A stretch of 64,000 bases of DNA, taken from Diospyros lotus. Lineage: Eukaryota; Streptophyta; Magnoliopsida; Ericales; Ebenaceae. Under the pieces are notes generated by a model. The model did no database searches. It was not told the DNA's origin and saw nothing but the letters and a program-made list of their open reading frames with translations. The stretch covers positions 26,753,307 through 26,817,306 of the forward strand of contig NC_068343.1 of NCBI RefSeq assembly GCF_014633365.1. The letters run 5' to 3'. Each line of letters opens with the position of its first letter. Positions within the stretch are counted from its first letter, which is position 1. The translations under genes and the position numbers were made by a program. Positions 21,825 to 33,883 of this stretch are shown piece after piece.

Positions 21825-23438
21825 TCACGTTGTTCCCTTTGGTACCCACATCATCTTGGGTCCATTCTTGTTAGAAGACACTATTTCTTTAGGAACCCAA
21901 ATTTGTTTGAATTTTTTAGGGAAATTTCGTATGAAACATTTGTTGATTGAGTGACCATCTTTTCCACAGTAGTGACAGGTAATACCTCTTTTTGAAAACT
22001 TTGGTTTGAGAGATGATTTTCTTTGAATAAATTTTTGGTTTGATGCTTTAACAAACATTGTTTTACTGGAGCTTGCTTGGAATAGATCAAATACAATTCC
22101 TTGTTTATTTCCAAAATTTCTTTGAGCTCCAAGTATCATTTCTAGTTTATTTGTACCTTCAACTAATTTTTCTAAAGATTCCTTCATGTCTTTGTTTTCT
22201 TTCAAGAGATTTTCCTTTTCAGTACTTAGACTGTCTCTTTCATTTTCCAATATTCCTATTTTGTTTTTCAGATCATTTACCTTATTTTCTAAAGAATTTA
22301 ATTCTCTTTTTAAATCACTATTTTTCTCATTCATATGCTCACATTCACCTAGCAACTCATTGAATGCATCATGAAGTTCTTCAAATGTAAAATCAGAAAT
22401 TGAATTAAGATGCTGAGAGTTTACCTCGTCTTCAATATTGGCCATAAAACAAATGTTGGCAACTTTTTCATCTTGTGATTCATGACTTGATGAGAGCTCT
22501 TCTTCACCCCATGCAGTTAGAGCCTTCTTCTTCATTTTTCTTTCCTTGCGATCCATCTTTTTCAGTTGAGGGCAGTCACTTCTAATGTGACCTAGCTTCT
22601 TACATTCAAAACATCGAAGCTCATTAGATGGATTAGACTCTTTTTGATCTTTTTCTTTCCGAAATGTTCTCCTTTGATTAAACCTACCTTTCTTCATAAA
22701 TTTTCTAGCTAACAGTGCAAAATCATCATCTTCACTTTGAGAGTTTTTATCTTCATCCTCAATTTTAAATGCTATATTTTTGTTTTTCTTGGAATCATCA
22801 ACTTCATTTCTTTTCATCATTATTTTATGTGTCATTAAAGAACCTAGCAAGTTGTCAAATGGAAGTGTATCTAAGTCCTTAGCTTCTGTTATGGCAGTGA
22901 CTTTGGATTCCCATGATCTGGGTAAACTTCTTAAAATTTTTCTAACTCTTTCTCTATTTGTAAATGTCTTACCAAAGACTTCTAAGGTAGTAACAATGTC
23001 ATTGAATCTAGTGCACATGTCTTTTATAGATTCATCTTCCTTCATAGAAAATAACTCATAATCATGGACAAGAAGATTGATTTTCGTTTCTTTTACCTGA
23101 TTGGTTCCTTCATGTGTTACCTTTAATTTGTCCCAAATTTCTTTAGCTGTTTTGCACGTTGACACTCTGTTGAATTCCTCTGAACTCAGTGCACAGATAA
23201 GAGTATTCATGGCTTTAGCATTTATCTCCATATTTCTCCTTTCTTCTGGTGTCCAAGTCTCAATTTTCTCCATGTCAGCTAACTTGATGTCCTTATGAAC
23301 AGCTTGCATTAAACTTGAATCCTACATCAAATATATTTGCATTCTTGTTTTCCAATAATTATAGTTAGTTCCATCAAAGAATGGGGGACGAGTGGTCCTT
23401 AGACCCTCGGATTGAGATGATGAGGCAAAATGAGCCAT
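21825..23438 (-). pseudogene. Sirevirus gag with coiled coil and two zinc knuckles
   Basis: The natural start is the ATG at 23438 (MAHFASSSQSEGL, then RPPFFDGTNYNYWKTRM, the UBN2-type gag opening). An in-frame TAG at 23324-23322 interrupts it 38 codons in; downstream the frame stays open for 494 codons from 23309. Features: SFEFNR-type core (ALSSEEFNRVSTCKTAKEIW), a first knuckle CFECKKLGHIRSDC, a long coiled coil (about residues 325-395) and a second knuckle CHYCGKDGHSINKC. The coiled coil between two knuckles is typical of Sirevirus gag. It ends at 21825 with MMWVPKGTT. Confidence 0.88.
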
Positions 23439-23505
23439 AAAATAAGACCTTTATTCGTAGGTTGTTAAGCCAATAAAAACAAGGGAACTTGGCTCTGATA
23501 CTAAT
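23439..23505 (-). promoter_or_regulatory. Sirevirus leader and primer-binding site
   Basis: Next to the 5' LTR the minus strand reads TAGTATCAGAGCCAAGTT, an initiator tRNA-Met primer-binding site with one mismatch (TAG for TGG). The leader is only 67 bp. Confidence 0.85.
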
Positions 23506-24774
23506 TGATAGAATTGAACAAATATGGCAACACCAAGAGGGGGGGTGAATTGGTATAAATAAAAAAATTCTTTTGAGAAGTGAAAATACTTTTGTAAAGT
23601 AAAGAATAAAAATGAAATCTTATTAATGAATAAGCAAAGTCAATAGAGCATGGATGCAATCATAGAAGAGAAAAGATGAAGAACAGTGAAGGCACAAATT
23701 TATAGTGGTTTAGCCTTCCAAGCTTAGTCCACTACCTTAGCTATTCACTAAGGATTTTTAAAACCACTTTCACTATCAAACCCCCTACTCAATACGAGCA
23801 AGTCCTCTAGTCCTTGACTAGGCAGTGTACAACCTCCAAATTTAATGGGCCCTCTAGTTATTGCTAGGAAAAATACAAAAATTGAAATAGAGATTCTAAG
23901 AAGACAACTCTTAGTTACAAACTCTCTCTTTAAATGAATGATCGAGGCTTAAAAGTAATGGAACAATTAAATATCAAAGCCTCTTAAATGAAAATACAGA
24001 GAGAAAAAGTTAAGAGCTCGATGTAACAGTGAAAGCACGATGATTCAAAATATTCAATATTTCCAACAGCCTTCAATGCATCTCCAACCACCTATTTATA
24101 TTTGATGGTGGGCAAGTTCAAAATTTGGACCGTTGTGGGTGGTTGGGTGAGCATTTAATGCGCCAAAAACTAGCCGTTATAAGCTTTTGTGAAACACATA
24201 GTCGATAGAGAAAATGGGTTAGTCGACTATTTCATTAAATAAAATTGGCCATAGTCGACAGATAGAAAATGATAGTTGACTATTTCTAACACAAAAATCC
24301 CATAGTCGATAGATACATATGCATAGTCGACAGATGAAAAGCCATAATCGACTATTCTTACTTGATAGTTGACAGATGAGAAAATAGTCGACAGATGCCT
24401 TAAATAATTGACAGATCAAACCAGCATAGTCAACTATCCTTATGCATAGTCGACTATCCTTAACAGCATAGTTGACTATTCTCAGGCATAGTCAATAGAA
24501 TGAAACACATAGTCGACTATCCTTTTGAAAACATGAAAACTTAACTAAACCTCATTTTGATTCTTTTGAAAGCAAGTTGAGATTATCAAAAATATATTTA
24601 TTTTGAATCTAAACACACTCAACCACACTTCCACATTTCTCCTAAATAAATTTTCATAACTTAGCTTCAAGGAGATTTAAAAAATGATTTTCTCATACAT
24701 ATAATCCATATAATAGAGATTGATTTTCATATAGTCATTATAAAAACTATTTTATTACTAAGAGTAAAATATCA
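23506..24774 (-). repeat. Sirevirus 5' LTR
   Basis: The 1,269-bp LTR is homologous to 7479-8686, with TATA core at 24093-24100. The GTCGAC palindrome cluster (about 24195-24520) has more units than in the 3' LTR. TSD ACGAG follows at 24775-24779. Confidence 0.9.
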
Positions 24775-25355
24775 ACGAGTGGCCTTGGATAACCGAGTGA
24801 CCTGAGGTGACGAGTGGCCTACAAAACGAGAGCACCGTTAGGACACTGGTAGAGGTCCCCGCGCAAACCCTTCGATGCTTAAGTCAAATCTAGAGAGAAA
24901 ATGCGAAATGGTACTTCAATAACTCAAGAGTGCGTACCTTGTGAGGGAGAGGAGACCTTGTATTTATAGCGGAGGGTGAGGGAGGCCTCGTGACCCATTA
25001 CAAAGATTTCGGAGCCCAATCGGCTAGGCGTCTGATGACGAGAGGGGGTCCACTCGGTGGCAAACGAGTGGGCCATGAAAAATGGATGAGTCGGAGGGTC
25101 ACTCGGCTATTTGAGTGACCCCCCTACTCGGTTGGGCTGAGCTGGGGCGGGTGCCCACTCGGCATAACCGAGTGGCACCCCACTCAGTTATGCTGAGCTG
25201 GGGCGTGGCCACTCGGCTAACTGAGTGGCACCCCACTCTGTTATTCCGAGTGGGTCTTCTTCTTCCTTACGACACCTTGCCCTTGCTTTCTTCAACTGTA
25301 TTGGGGCTCACATTTGATCAGGTATCCGCTTGGCTTTCCCGGGTACATCACAAAG

Positions 25356-25917
25356 TAACTAGGCTAAACAAAATAGTGAAACCTAATGTCAGGGTCTAAT
25401 CGCCTATCGTTTTCTTGTGAGACATCCTTCTTTTTAGAGTGTATTTCTTTATCATTGTTGTACTACTCGAAATTGAGGGGAAATAAGAAAATCTTCCTAG
25501 GAGAAGGATCCTTTAAGGGCAATAAAGCTATCTACGAAGAGATATCCTCTCTAGAAAGGTAAATTCTTTTCAGAGAGATGTTTTCTTCAAAGACGCAATT
25601 CTTTTTGGAGAGAGCTTTTCTCCAAGTCTTATGAATTTTTTTAGAGATAGCTTTTCTTTAGGTCTCATGATCCTTTTCAGAGAGGGCTTATCTCCGAACA
25701 AGCTATTTCACCTCAAGACATGAATAACTCTGAGTTCATAGAGATGCAAGATGCATAACCCACAAGGTCTTGGGATGTGATACACGTGTCCCTCAGAGGT
25801 TCTCAAGATTTACGTTATATAAATACCTAGCTACAAGATTCAGAAAGGGGGACTTCCACATTCAGTAAATTCTAGACAAACCTATTGCATTCTCATTGTT
25901 GTTCGTATGCAATTATC
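25356..25917 (+). other. Unassigned target sequence, LTR-like
   Basis: This is the right half of the locus begun at 7061. It contains repeats with TTTTCAGAGAGAG/CTTTTCTCC (25570-25690) and a plausible TATA box TATATAAATA (25816-25825) followed by pyrimidine-rich sequence, resembling U3-R-U5 of an unidentified + strand LTR. No termini or TSD are seen, and no coding content. Confidence 0.35.
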
Positions 25918-27489
25918 CACTATAAAAAATCTAGCTTTTAGCGACGAAAAATTCCGTCGTTAATTTATTTAGCGACAGATTTAGTGATGAAAAGACTCCA
26001 TCGTTAAAATTTAAAATTGGCATTGCTAAATTTTAGCGATGGATGAATTTAGAGACGGAATCAGTGACGAAATTTTTTTGGTTACTGATTTAGCGACGAA
26101 ATTTTCCATCGCTAATTCAAGAAAAAAAAAATTTAAATGTAAATAAAAAATATATATAAGAAATATAAATTATATAAATTAAAATTTAAATGTAAATTTT
26201 TATATTTATTTAATATAAATAAAATTTCTAATAATTAACAATTTATTTTAATTAATTGAATAAAAATTAAAATTTTATTTATATAATCATTAATTTAGAG
26301 ACAAAAATAAATATTAAAATATTTTAAATTTAAATTTCTATAAATATGTAAGATAACAAAAATGAATATGAAATTCAAGTCGATTAATTCAGTTAATAAA
26401 ATATAATCATAAATATTCAGTTATAATTAACAATCATAATTATTGATATCTGCATTTTGTTCCCTTTCACCCTCGTTACTCTCATCATCATCAAATCGGT
26501 TTCCACCCAATGGGCCTGTCGATGATCCAACAATAGTTGTAGATTGTTTTAATATTATGAATATCATGTTATTCATCTGATCTCTCCATGCAATCATCTC
26601 TTGCTGCCACTAACGTAGCTGCACATTCTCAATGGTCATTTGGGTGATTGTCTGTGTTAGCTCCTGGTTCCTACTTTGCACCTTGGTCATCATCTGTTTC
26701 ATTTCCTCATTCTCATTTAGAGTGGAATGTAGCTCTTCGTTCATTTGGGTGAACCTCAATCTCTTTTCTTTTAAATCGTGTAACATGGACCCATATAAAC
26801 TGCTAAAGGTGCTACCGGATGTAACTGGGTAGGACTGATTAGCTTGAGAGCCAAGGTCGTAGACACGACCCTTTGTGTTCCTACTAGAGACAGCCTGATA
26901 AAAGATGTGGTGCTCGTCGATTACAGTTGAAGAAGACAAATCGCTATTGACTGATGTTGAAGATATCTCTGTACTTAATCTCTCGAACACCTCCTATATA
27001 AATTAAAACATTGATGTTAATTAATAAAATTTTTATTAAATTTTAATGATGTACATAAATACAATTACTGCAATGCCTTTTGATCTATTATCAACCCACA
27101 CTTCTTGTCATTGATCATCCTTCTGAGTGTGGGTTTTCCTAGAAACCTCAAATTCACTAGGCTCGTGGTCTAATTCCTTTGTATGCATGACAAATGTATG
27201 AAGTAAATAAAATAAAATACAAACCACTATATAAATTCTTAAAATTAGAAATATTTAAGTAGAAAAACTAACTATCATTCTCCTTCGACTCTCGGTGAAA
27301 GGAATGGATTCAACTATGTGGACTGACCCATCAGTCTCGAAGGCGCGATTCCTTTTGTTTTGTTCAACCTTCTTCTTATACTCATCATCATCCCACTTTG
27401 CCCACAAATGCCCTCTGCATGATCGGATCCATCCAGTCACCCTTATCAGCACCACATTTAACCTTGCTCAAATTGTTCTTGATATTTCT
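25918..27489. mobile_element. CACTA (En/Spm) element fragment 1
   Basis: Begins CACTATAAAAAATCTAGC, then subterminal repeats in both orientations of TTAGCGACGGA/TCCGTCGTTAA-type (25935-26115), the layout of a CACTA end. AT-rich sequence follows, then a minus-strand Transposase_24-like gene remnant. The other end is lost: a Sirevirus-type LTR begins at 27490. Confidence 0.75.
26605..27455 (-). pseudogene. Transposase_24-like (Ptta/En/Spm) remnant
   Basis: Three minus-strand pieces fit the plant En/Spm 'Transposase_24' protein. 27455-27255 has GHLWAKWDDDEYKKKVEQN and SIPFTESRRRM. 27210-27090 has ELDHEPSEFEVSRKTHTQK and WVDNRSK, with a stop between. 26990-26610 (126 codons) has MFERLSTEISS, HIFYQAVS, GRVYDLGSQA and a coiled-coil tail. 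Gaps between them look like AT-rich introns. The stop after KDDQ and the missing N-terminus mark it as non-functional. This family is the accessory protein encoded beside TNP2 in plant CACTA elements. Confidence 0.75.
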
Positions 27490-28320
27490 TGATGTTTTAT
27501 TCTTCTGTTTATCTTGTGTTTAGTTTTGATGATGAAAAACTTAATTGATAATATGATTTGGAAACAAAAATCAATTTTAAGTAATTTCAAGTACCTTTGT
27601 GAAAATGAAAATCAAATGATCTATAATTTTTTATAGATAGAGATTTGCACAAATAAGTATTAAGATCTAAAAGAATCTCCTAAATGATTTTACCAAATTG
27701 GTTTTGAATAATTGGATAGTGGATATTTTTACCTTTAATATAATTTTTCTAAATATAGAAGATTAGCACATTATAAGTAGACATATAAGAAAATGTTTTC
27801 ATTTTGAAAAATTATCTCCCAGTATTTTGATAGCTAATATTCATTGTTGTTAAAATGATTTTTTATGAATTTTTTAATAAATTGAAGATATGTATTTTGA
27901 GAGTGGTACATTTGCTAAATCCCGAGTTTGTACTAAAACCAAAATTATATTTTCTTATGGTTATAGATTTTGATTTTTAGATATTTTTATTGAATCCAAA
28001 TGGGGTGTACTTTCTTATCTATATTTATGTATTAAAGTAAATGGAAGGTAAAATATAAATCAAAGAAAATGTAGACATTTACTTAAACTAAAGAAATGTA
28101 AATATGTATTGTATCTTCAAGTTTTCATCTATCGACAAAGTATCTTCAATTTGTCAACTAAGTGCCTTTGATCTGTCGATTAAGCCCTTGCTTTTGTCGA
28201 CTAAATTTCTTAATCTATAGACTATCTTTATTGCTTCTGTCGACTAATGTTTCATTTTGTCAACTATGAGAGTATAAAAACTTAATTTTGTCAACTATCT
28301 CCTTCAATTATGTCGACTAA
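27490..28320 (+). repeat. Truncated Sirevirus-type LTR
   Basis: Starts TGATGTTTTATTC and shares TGTGTTTAGTTTTGATGATG with the LTR start (minus strand) at 48227-48190, which is followed by a Sirevirus polypurine tract. About 28125-28320 contains a degenerate GTCGAC(T/A)A repeat cluster. It is cut at 28320 by a CACTA end, so the TATA box, U5 and 3' end are missing. Confidence 0.65.
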
Positions 28321-30018
28321 CACTACAAGAATTTAACGTTTACCTACAAAATTTTTTATCACTGAATAACAGCTTTTTGTGACTAAAAATGTTTAGGGAA
28401 GAAAAATATTTCGTCAATCTTTCGTCCCTTAAAGTGCGTCACTAAAGATATTGAGTGACGAATAACGATTTCGTCACCAAATATTTAGAAAAGTGGCGAA
28501 AATTATTCTTGTCATCAAATGTGAACCAATAGCGATAAAATATTTTGTCATAAAATAGTTGATATATCGTTGGTAAAAATCATATTTTGTCACTAAAGAA
28601 CCAAATAAGAGACCTCAAGTGATGCTATTTGGTGACGAAATTCTAATTAGCTACTATTTATTTTGTAGCTATATGTATTTTACTTTTGTCACTAAAGTGA
28701 GGGTTTTGTTTATTTTGGTGACAAGTTTTTGTCGCAAAATACTTTATATTTTATGACAAAACTTTTTGTCGTAAAATTACCCTATATTTTACGACGAAAT
28801 CCCTTGTCACTATTTACATAATATTTCATGACAAAAAAATTTGTCACTAATTACATAATAGTTTACGATACATCATTTTGTCACGATTTACATTATGTCT
28901 TACTATAAAACTTATTTGCCTTAATATTTTATGACTATATTCGTCACTACTATATTTTTTACAATAATAATTTTTTTTTATAATTTATTACTATCACTAA
29001 ATTAAAATTATAAATTTTCTTTCAAAAAACATTGTATGATAAAACAATAAAATTAGCCTATTTTGCAATAATATAGATGAATTACAAAATCATCCATTAA
29101 ACATAAAATATCAATACTATATTGGTTCACATAAAAAGTTTAAAAACAATATCATTCACTAAATATAAAATTTAATACCAATCAAATACCCAAATCAATC
29201 CATGTCAAATTACAAAAATACTTAAAACCCAAATCATTAAGGACTAAAATTTCAAATAGGTATAATAAAAATTATAAAAATAAATAAACAAGTCAATTCC
29301 TACAAAAAATAATGCTTATCCATCCCTCTACCATCTTGATGCTTGTCCCACCTTCTACCATCTCAGTGTCATTCATTGTCATTCATCCAATTAACCTGTA
29401 ATAAAATACAAATGAATTAAATCATTTGAAAATAATAAATAATGTATAGACACACAAAAAAATATATTAAATTGTAAAGGTAGAAATATATGCCTATTGA
29501 AATCAAATGAACTCCTATTATTGCTGCACCAGTAATCACAAAATCAAGTTATATTTTAATTATTTTATCTTTCAATAACAATAAATTGAATTAAACAAAT
29601 AAAGTAAATCAAAATATCTTAAAATATTAGTAATCGATATAAATCCTGAAGCAGTCAAACTTTCAATCAATTGCTATTGAGTAGCTAAAACATATGCCAA
29701 TTGAGAATTTAAATCTCTTATTAGTGCTTGTTGAGTATCCACTAATATTTCAACAATATTTAGTCGATTCAACAGCTCATATTGAGAATTAGCTGCCTCC
29801 TCACATGTCCATTTAAGAGCTTATTCAAACTCTATTGCTTTTCTATGTGTAGACCATCTGCAATAAGTTTTAGACCATAACCTAAGCCTTTGACATAATA
29901 AGATTTTTTTGCAAGTACCTCATCCACAATCTCATCAATTATCAATTGTCTTTCAGCTTCTAAAACAACTTTAAACTATAACTCTTTCATTTTATTTTAT
30001 AAACAAAAGAATGTATAT
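28321..30018. mobile_element. CACTA (En/Spm) element fragment 2
   Basis: Begins CACTACAAGAATTTAACG and carries subterminal repeats such as TTTCGTCACTAAA/TTTAGTGACGAAA through about 28950, typical of CACTA ends. Beyond lies AT-rich sequence and a minus-strand transposase remnant. A Sirevirus-type LTR starts at 30019, and no second CACTA end is seen. Confidence 0.7.
29630..29990 (-). pseudogene. Transposase_24-like C-terminal remnant
   Basis: The minus strand reads MKEL-stop-FKVVLEAERQLIIDE, then EVLAKKSYYVKGLGYG (about 29885-29915), the C-terminal motif of En/Spm Transposase_24 proteins, followed by degraded coiled-coil sequence. Several stops make it a pseudogene. Confidence 0.6.
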
Positions 30019-30578
30019 TGTTGGTCCCTTAAGATATGGCCACTCAAGAGGAGGAGTGAATTGAGTGTTTAATTTTTTCTCTCTTTTAATAAATATTATT
30101 GATTAATTATTTTCTCTAAGAATATATATAAATTATTTTCTTTTAATTAAATTATTGTTATTTAATTTTAAACAAATTAAGATTTTATAACTATGTATAT
30201 GTAAGTTTGAGATTAATAAATTGCAAGTCACAAAATATAACAAAAATAAATAAATGAGGCACAAGACAATTTATAGTAGTTCGGTGTTTCCACACACACC
30301 TACTCCATTCTTCCAAGATCTCAACCATTCTTAGGGTTCCACTAATCTCACCAAGGTTTTCACACTAGCTCACCTTGAAAACTAGATACACTCCTAGATT
30401 ACAATGGATTCTAGGAATACCACCAACACTAAGGTTTTCTCCCTAGCTTACCTTGGAAACTAGATTCACCTAAATTTTAATAGTTCTAGGAAACTTATAC
30501 AATCCACAATAGTAATTTAAATGTTACAAATAATTTGTCCACACTTGAACATAAATAAACAATTAAGAATAAATTATA
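30019..30578 (-). repeat. Truncated Sirevirus-type LTR fragment
   Basis: Starts TGTTGGTCCCTTAAG and contains CAAGAGGAGGAGTGAATTG and TTTATAGTAGTTCGGTG, matching the corresponding segments of the Sirevirus LTRs at 7479 and 46479 in the same (minus) orientation. It is interrupted at 30579 by a chromovirus LTR. TTATA (30574-30578) would be the left TSD of that insertion; no right copy is visible. Confidence 0.6.
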
Positions 30579-32379
30579 TGTAACACCCCAATAATTTGAG
30601 GGTAGTTAATAATTATTAATTTTGCATTTGGAGTAATTTTTTATTTATTGGGATTGAATAATTTAGTGGATAGTTGATAATTATTAATTATGGCATATAA
30701 GGTGATTATAAAATACTTGCAGGTTTAAGAGGAATATTAATTTATTTAGGTATTAAGGAGTTGGATAAGTAATTATTTATTGGATTAATTTAAAGAAAAT
30801 TGTTTATTTATGTTATTATGAGGAAATGAGTAATTAAGGTAATTAATTAAATTATTTGGGAATATTTATGGAAATAAGAAAGGATTAAAATAAATTAATT
30901 TGGGTAAATTTTTGAAAATTCAGGATGTTAGTGGAATAATTGGAAATGGAAGTTTGGGTGTGTCTAATTAATGGAAATTGTGGGTGCTGAAATGTGATGT
31001 GGGGAAGTGGCCGAGATTCACTTTAAAATTAATGGTGTGCATATATAGAGTGAAAGAGCTGCTAGGTGAGATGGCATGCACGCACGAGAGGATGCTGGAG
31101 GTCGCGGGTTCGAGCTGGACTGGAGGCGTGCGAAGCTGGGGGAAGAAATGCTAATTTTAATTAGCAGACCAGCCCCAAAACGACATCGTTTTTGGGCAAG
31201 GCGATGGGCAGCCATGCTGCGGCCACGTGGTGCGTGTTGGGCCGCCAATTCCATGTTATTTTAAAGCTGAATTCGGCTATTTTTAGGCTTTAATTTCAGC
31301 AATTCCAATGAGCAATTTAGATGAGAAGAAGATGGCGCATTGAGGCTAAAAATGGAGGAAAATTTGGGAGAAATTAAGGGTTTAATCAAGTTTTAATTGA
31401 GTTTTAATTAGTCTGGTGAGTAGATAAATATGTATTAATGATTTTATACGGTGGGAATTTCATTTTGGGTTCGATTTTATTAATTTTGAGAGTTTATGTT
31501 AATTTGCAGCATGTATTAATTTGGTAGCGTGCGAGCGTGAAAACGCTTGAAATAGCTAAATAGAGGCAAGTTCCCTTCTACCTTTGTGAACTCCTTCTAT
31601 TATATGAACCCCACGCCTTTCCTTTATTCGTTTCGGTTTCGCGTATTAATTATACGAATCGACGATTTTATTAGCTTGAATTAATTTAAATTAAATATGA
31701 GACTCGTTGGGATTTTATTTGTTGTGAGCCTACGGGGGTTTGTACAGCCCCCACTTCTTTTGGGAATGATGTCGAACCCAATTTGGGGACTAGCTTCTTA
31801 GATGTGCGGGTTTGCCTATGGATTTCTTGAGTATGAGTAGGCTAGAGCTATCAAGCAGTGGGGTAGGTGTTGATAGTTTGGTGATGTTGGAGTAGACCAT
31901 TGTACGGCCCTGAAGTGGACCGTCGGGCAGACACTCCTAGTCATTGACTGTTGACCGGTGCCGGATACTACTGACTAGCTCTGTTATTATGTGTTTTACT
32001 GCATAATTTGATATGTTGTGTTATCGTTCATGGATTGATATGCATATGGGTACGGGATGCATGTTGGGGTATTCATTTATTGAGTATGCTTGGACACAGA
32101 CATTCTAGCATAGTTAGTTTGTATCTAGCACGAGCATATGCATCCCTTGTGGTTTACTATGCAGGTGGAGCATGGTCTGATGCTTGGATGTATGGGCGTC
32201 GGTGTATCACGTTGATGCTTACTGCGCCATTGCATTTTTATGTGCATTGCATGGTTACCAATAGTTCACAGGTCTCGGATGGAAGAACCGTTCCGAGGGA
32301 GCCTACGGCTTGGTTATTCTACAGCTCGGGTGTCGAGAGAACCGACACTAGCATTCGGGTGACGGAAGCACCAACCCGG

Positions 32380-33866
32380 TGTTGGAAATGTATGCCCTAA
32401 AGACACGTTTTGTTTAATTTATGGTAATGATGTTTCTTTTATTCAGTTTATGGCACATATATTATTTGCATTTAATTGTTGGAAAGGTGTCCATGCTATT
32501 AAGTAAGTGATTCATGTGATGGGTTGTTCTTCACAGTTAGGCATGAATCATGGGTACTTAATAAGCAAGAAAATATTACTCTTGATCTTTTGATAGAACT
32601 GGGCATTCTATCATGATAAGATCATTGTGCAATAGATCCTAATGGAGGATGGCTTGCCTTAGCCAGTAAACAGTCCGTTTACTCTAATTGTACAAGCGCA
32701 TTTGGAATGCGTAGAGTGGACCTGTGATAGAAGCTAATGACAAAGTACTAATTATCATGGAGCTAGTCTATCACTGCTACTACGTGGACGAGTTCTCTAA
32801 TACTTGAGTATTAGTTGGTGGTCTAGTGAACCTAGAGCTATATTCTTAGATTCATTGTAGGTGAGGTCTATCAAAGATCAATATCCTTTTGAGTTGGGAG
32901 TATGGTTTCTAATTAGCTAAGACAGACTAATACAAGATAGTTTCTGTGATTCACCCCCTTGTGATTGTCCAAGAATAATCAAATAATCCAGGGCCCTGGG
33001 AACGTGAGTTAAGAGTGTGTGCTTCTGGGTAGCTCCCAGTGATAAGCAAGTACATTCGAGTAGTCACGGATTATTGGACTAGTGATCTAAGGATGGTAGA
33101 AATCATTTAGAAAGGTGTTAGTACATTATTCCTTTCTAAATGATGGGTGTTACACAGAGGGGTATTTTCGTCATTACACTAGTAGGTCAAAGACATGGCA
33201 TATGCAAAATTATTCGTGGGGTCAGTGTTACCATATGGTGATAGTTGGAACACTTAGAATGACAAAATATAGCTACTAGGTAGCAGGGATATTTTGGTCA
33301 TTTTAGTAGCCGTGAATAATTTGTCTTTTGGTCCCCGGGGTAGCTCGATGTAACTCATGTATTTTTTAATACATTTGGCTTGTTGGATGAATTACATTGA
33401 GAGATAATTATTTTATTCAGAATGGTCCATTGGGCTAGAATAAAATAATAGTTCATTAGGGTTTTTTAATTAATTAATTGGGCTAACCCAATTAGATATT
33501 AATTAAATGATCTTGGCCCATTAGGGTTTGGTCCACTAGGGTTTTAACCCTAGGGTTCTCCCTATATATATCTCTCTTTGGTTGTTTTTTCATCCAAGTC
33601 GTTTTTCATTCTTCTTCACCGAAGAGAGGCCACGAGTTCGAGTCATACTCCGGAAGATCGAAAGGGTGCGTTTGAGTTCTGATGCGACGGAGCGAAGGCT
33701 AGCAGGACAGCCGTCGTCTCCACAACGCGAAGAAGCTCCCATCGCTCCATTCCGTCCGGTAATCCGCCGCAAAAGTAAGTCTCTTAGATTCTAATCAAGA
33801 CGAGGAACGGTTTTGATTTTAAAACGCTTCCGTTGCATGCTTTGTTTCCTCGTGTATGATCCTTCA
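32380..33866 (+). repeat. Copia 5' LTR
   Basis: Starts TGTTGGAAATGTATGCC and ends GTATGATCCTTCA. The likely TATA box TATATATA is at 33563-33570, so transcription would start near 33590, leaving about 275 bp of R-U5 in the transcript. The 70-codon ORF at 33582-33794 lies in this R-U5 stretch and is not considered a gene. Confidence 0.95.
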
Positions 33867-33883
33867 AGTGGTATCAGAGACAC
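33867..33883 (+). promoter_or_regulatory. Copia primer-binding site
   Basis: AGTGGTATCAGAGACAC directly follows the LTR; TGGTATCAGAG is complementary to the 3' end of initiator tRNA-Met. Confidence 0.88.

Larger units (their letters stand above)
7479..24774 (-). mobile_element. Sirevirus (Ty1/copia SIRE lineage), TSD ACGAG, split by a nested chromovirus
   Basis: Read on the minus strand: 5' LTR (24774-23506), primer-binding site, gag with two zinc knuckles and a coiled coil, protease, integrase, RT, RNase H, a spacer, an env-like ORF, multiple polypurine tracts and 3' LTR (8686-7479). Perfect TSDs ACGAG are at 7474-7478 and 24775-24779. The extra ORF after pol, the gag coiled coil and repeated polypurine tracts are hallmarks of Sireviruses. 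Without the chromovirus it is about 9.4 kb. Gag and pol are damaged by stops and frameshifts, so it is not autonomous; the two LTRs also differ visibly in sequence and repeat number. Confidence 0.92.
7228..25350 (-). repeat. Ty3-type solo LTR (TSD CAAAG) carrying the nested Sirevirus
   Basis: Outer ends are TGTTGTTACC (7228) and GGGTACATCA (25350), flanked by CAAAG at 7223-7227 and 25351-25355. Once the Sirevirus is subtracted, about 820 bp of LTR remain (7228-7478 and 24780-25350). The minus strand has a TATA box (CTATAAATAC, core 24961-24968), then a U5-like stretch rich in CGAAGGGTTTGCGCGGGG, typical of Tat/Athila-style Ty3 LTRs. Imperfect repeats built on CCGAGTGG/CCACTCGG fill 7390-7478 and 25030-25256. 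No internal domains are attached, hence a solo LTR. The clade is inferred from style only. Confidence 0.7.

Noticed and set aside
22058..23298. Hydrophobic + strand ORFs (Phe/Leu/Ser rich)
   Set aside because: They are reverse-strand readings of the Lys/Glu-rich Sirevirus gag coiled coil, which always yields hydrophobic shadows.
23486..23505. Possible tRNA gene at sequences complementary to initiator tRNA-Met
   Set aside because: Only about 18 bases match, directly beside an LTR end; these are primer-binding sites, as also at 16591, 33867 and 63416.
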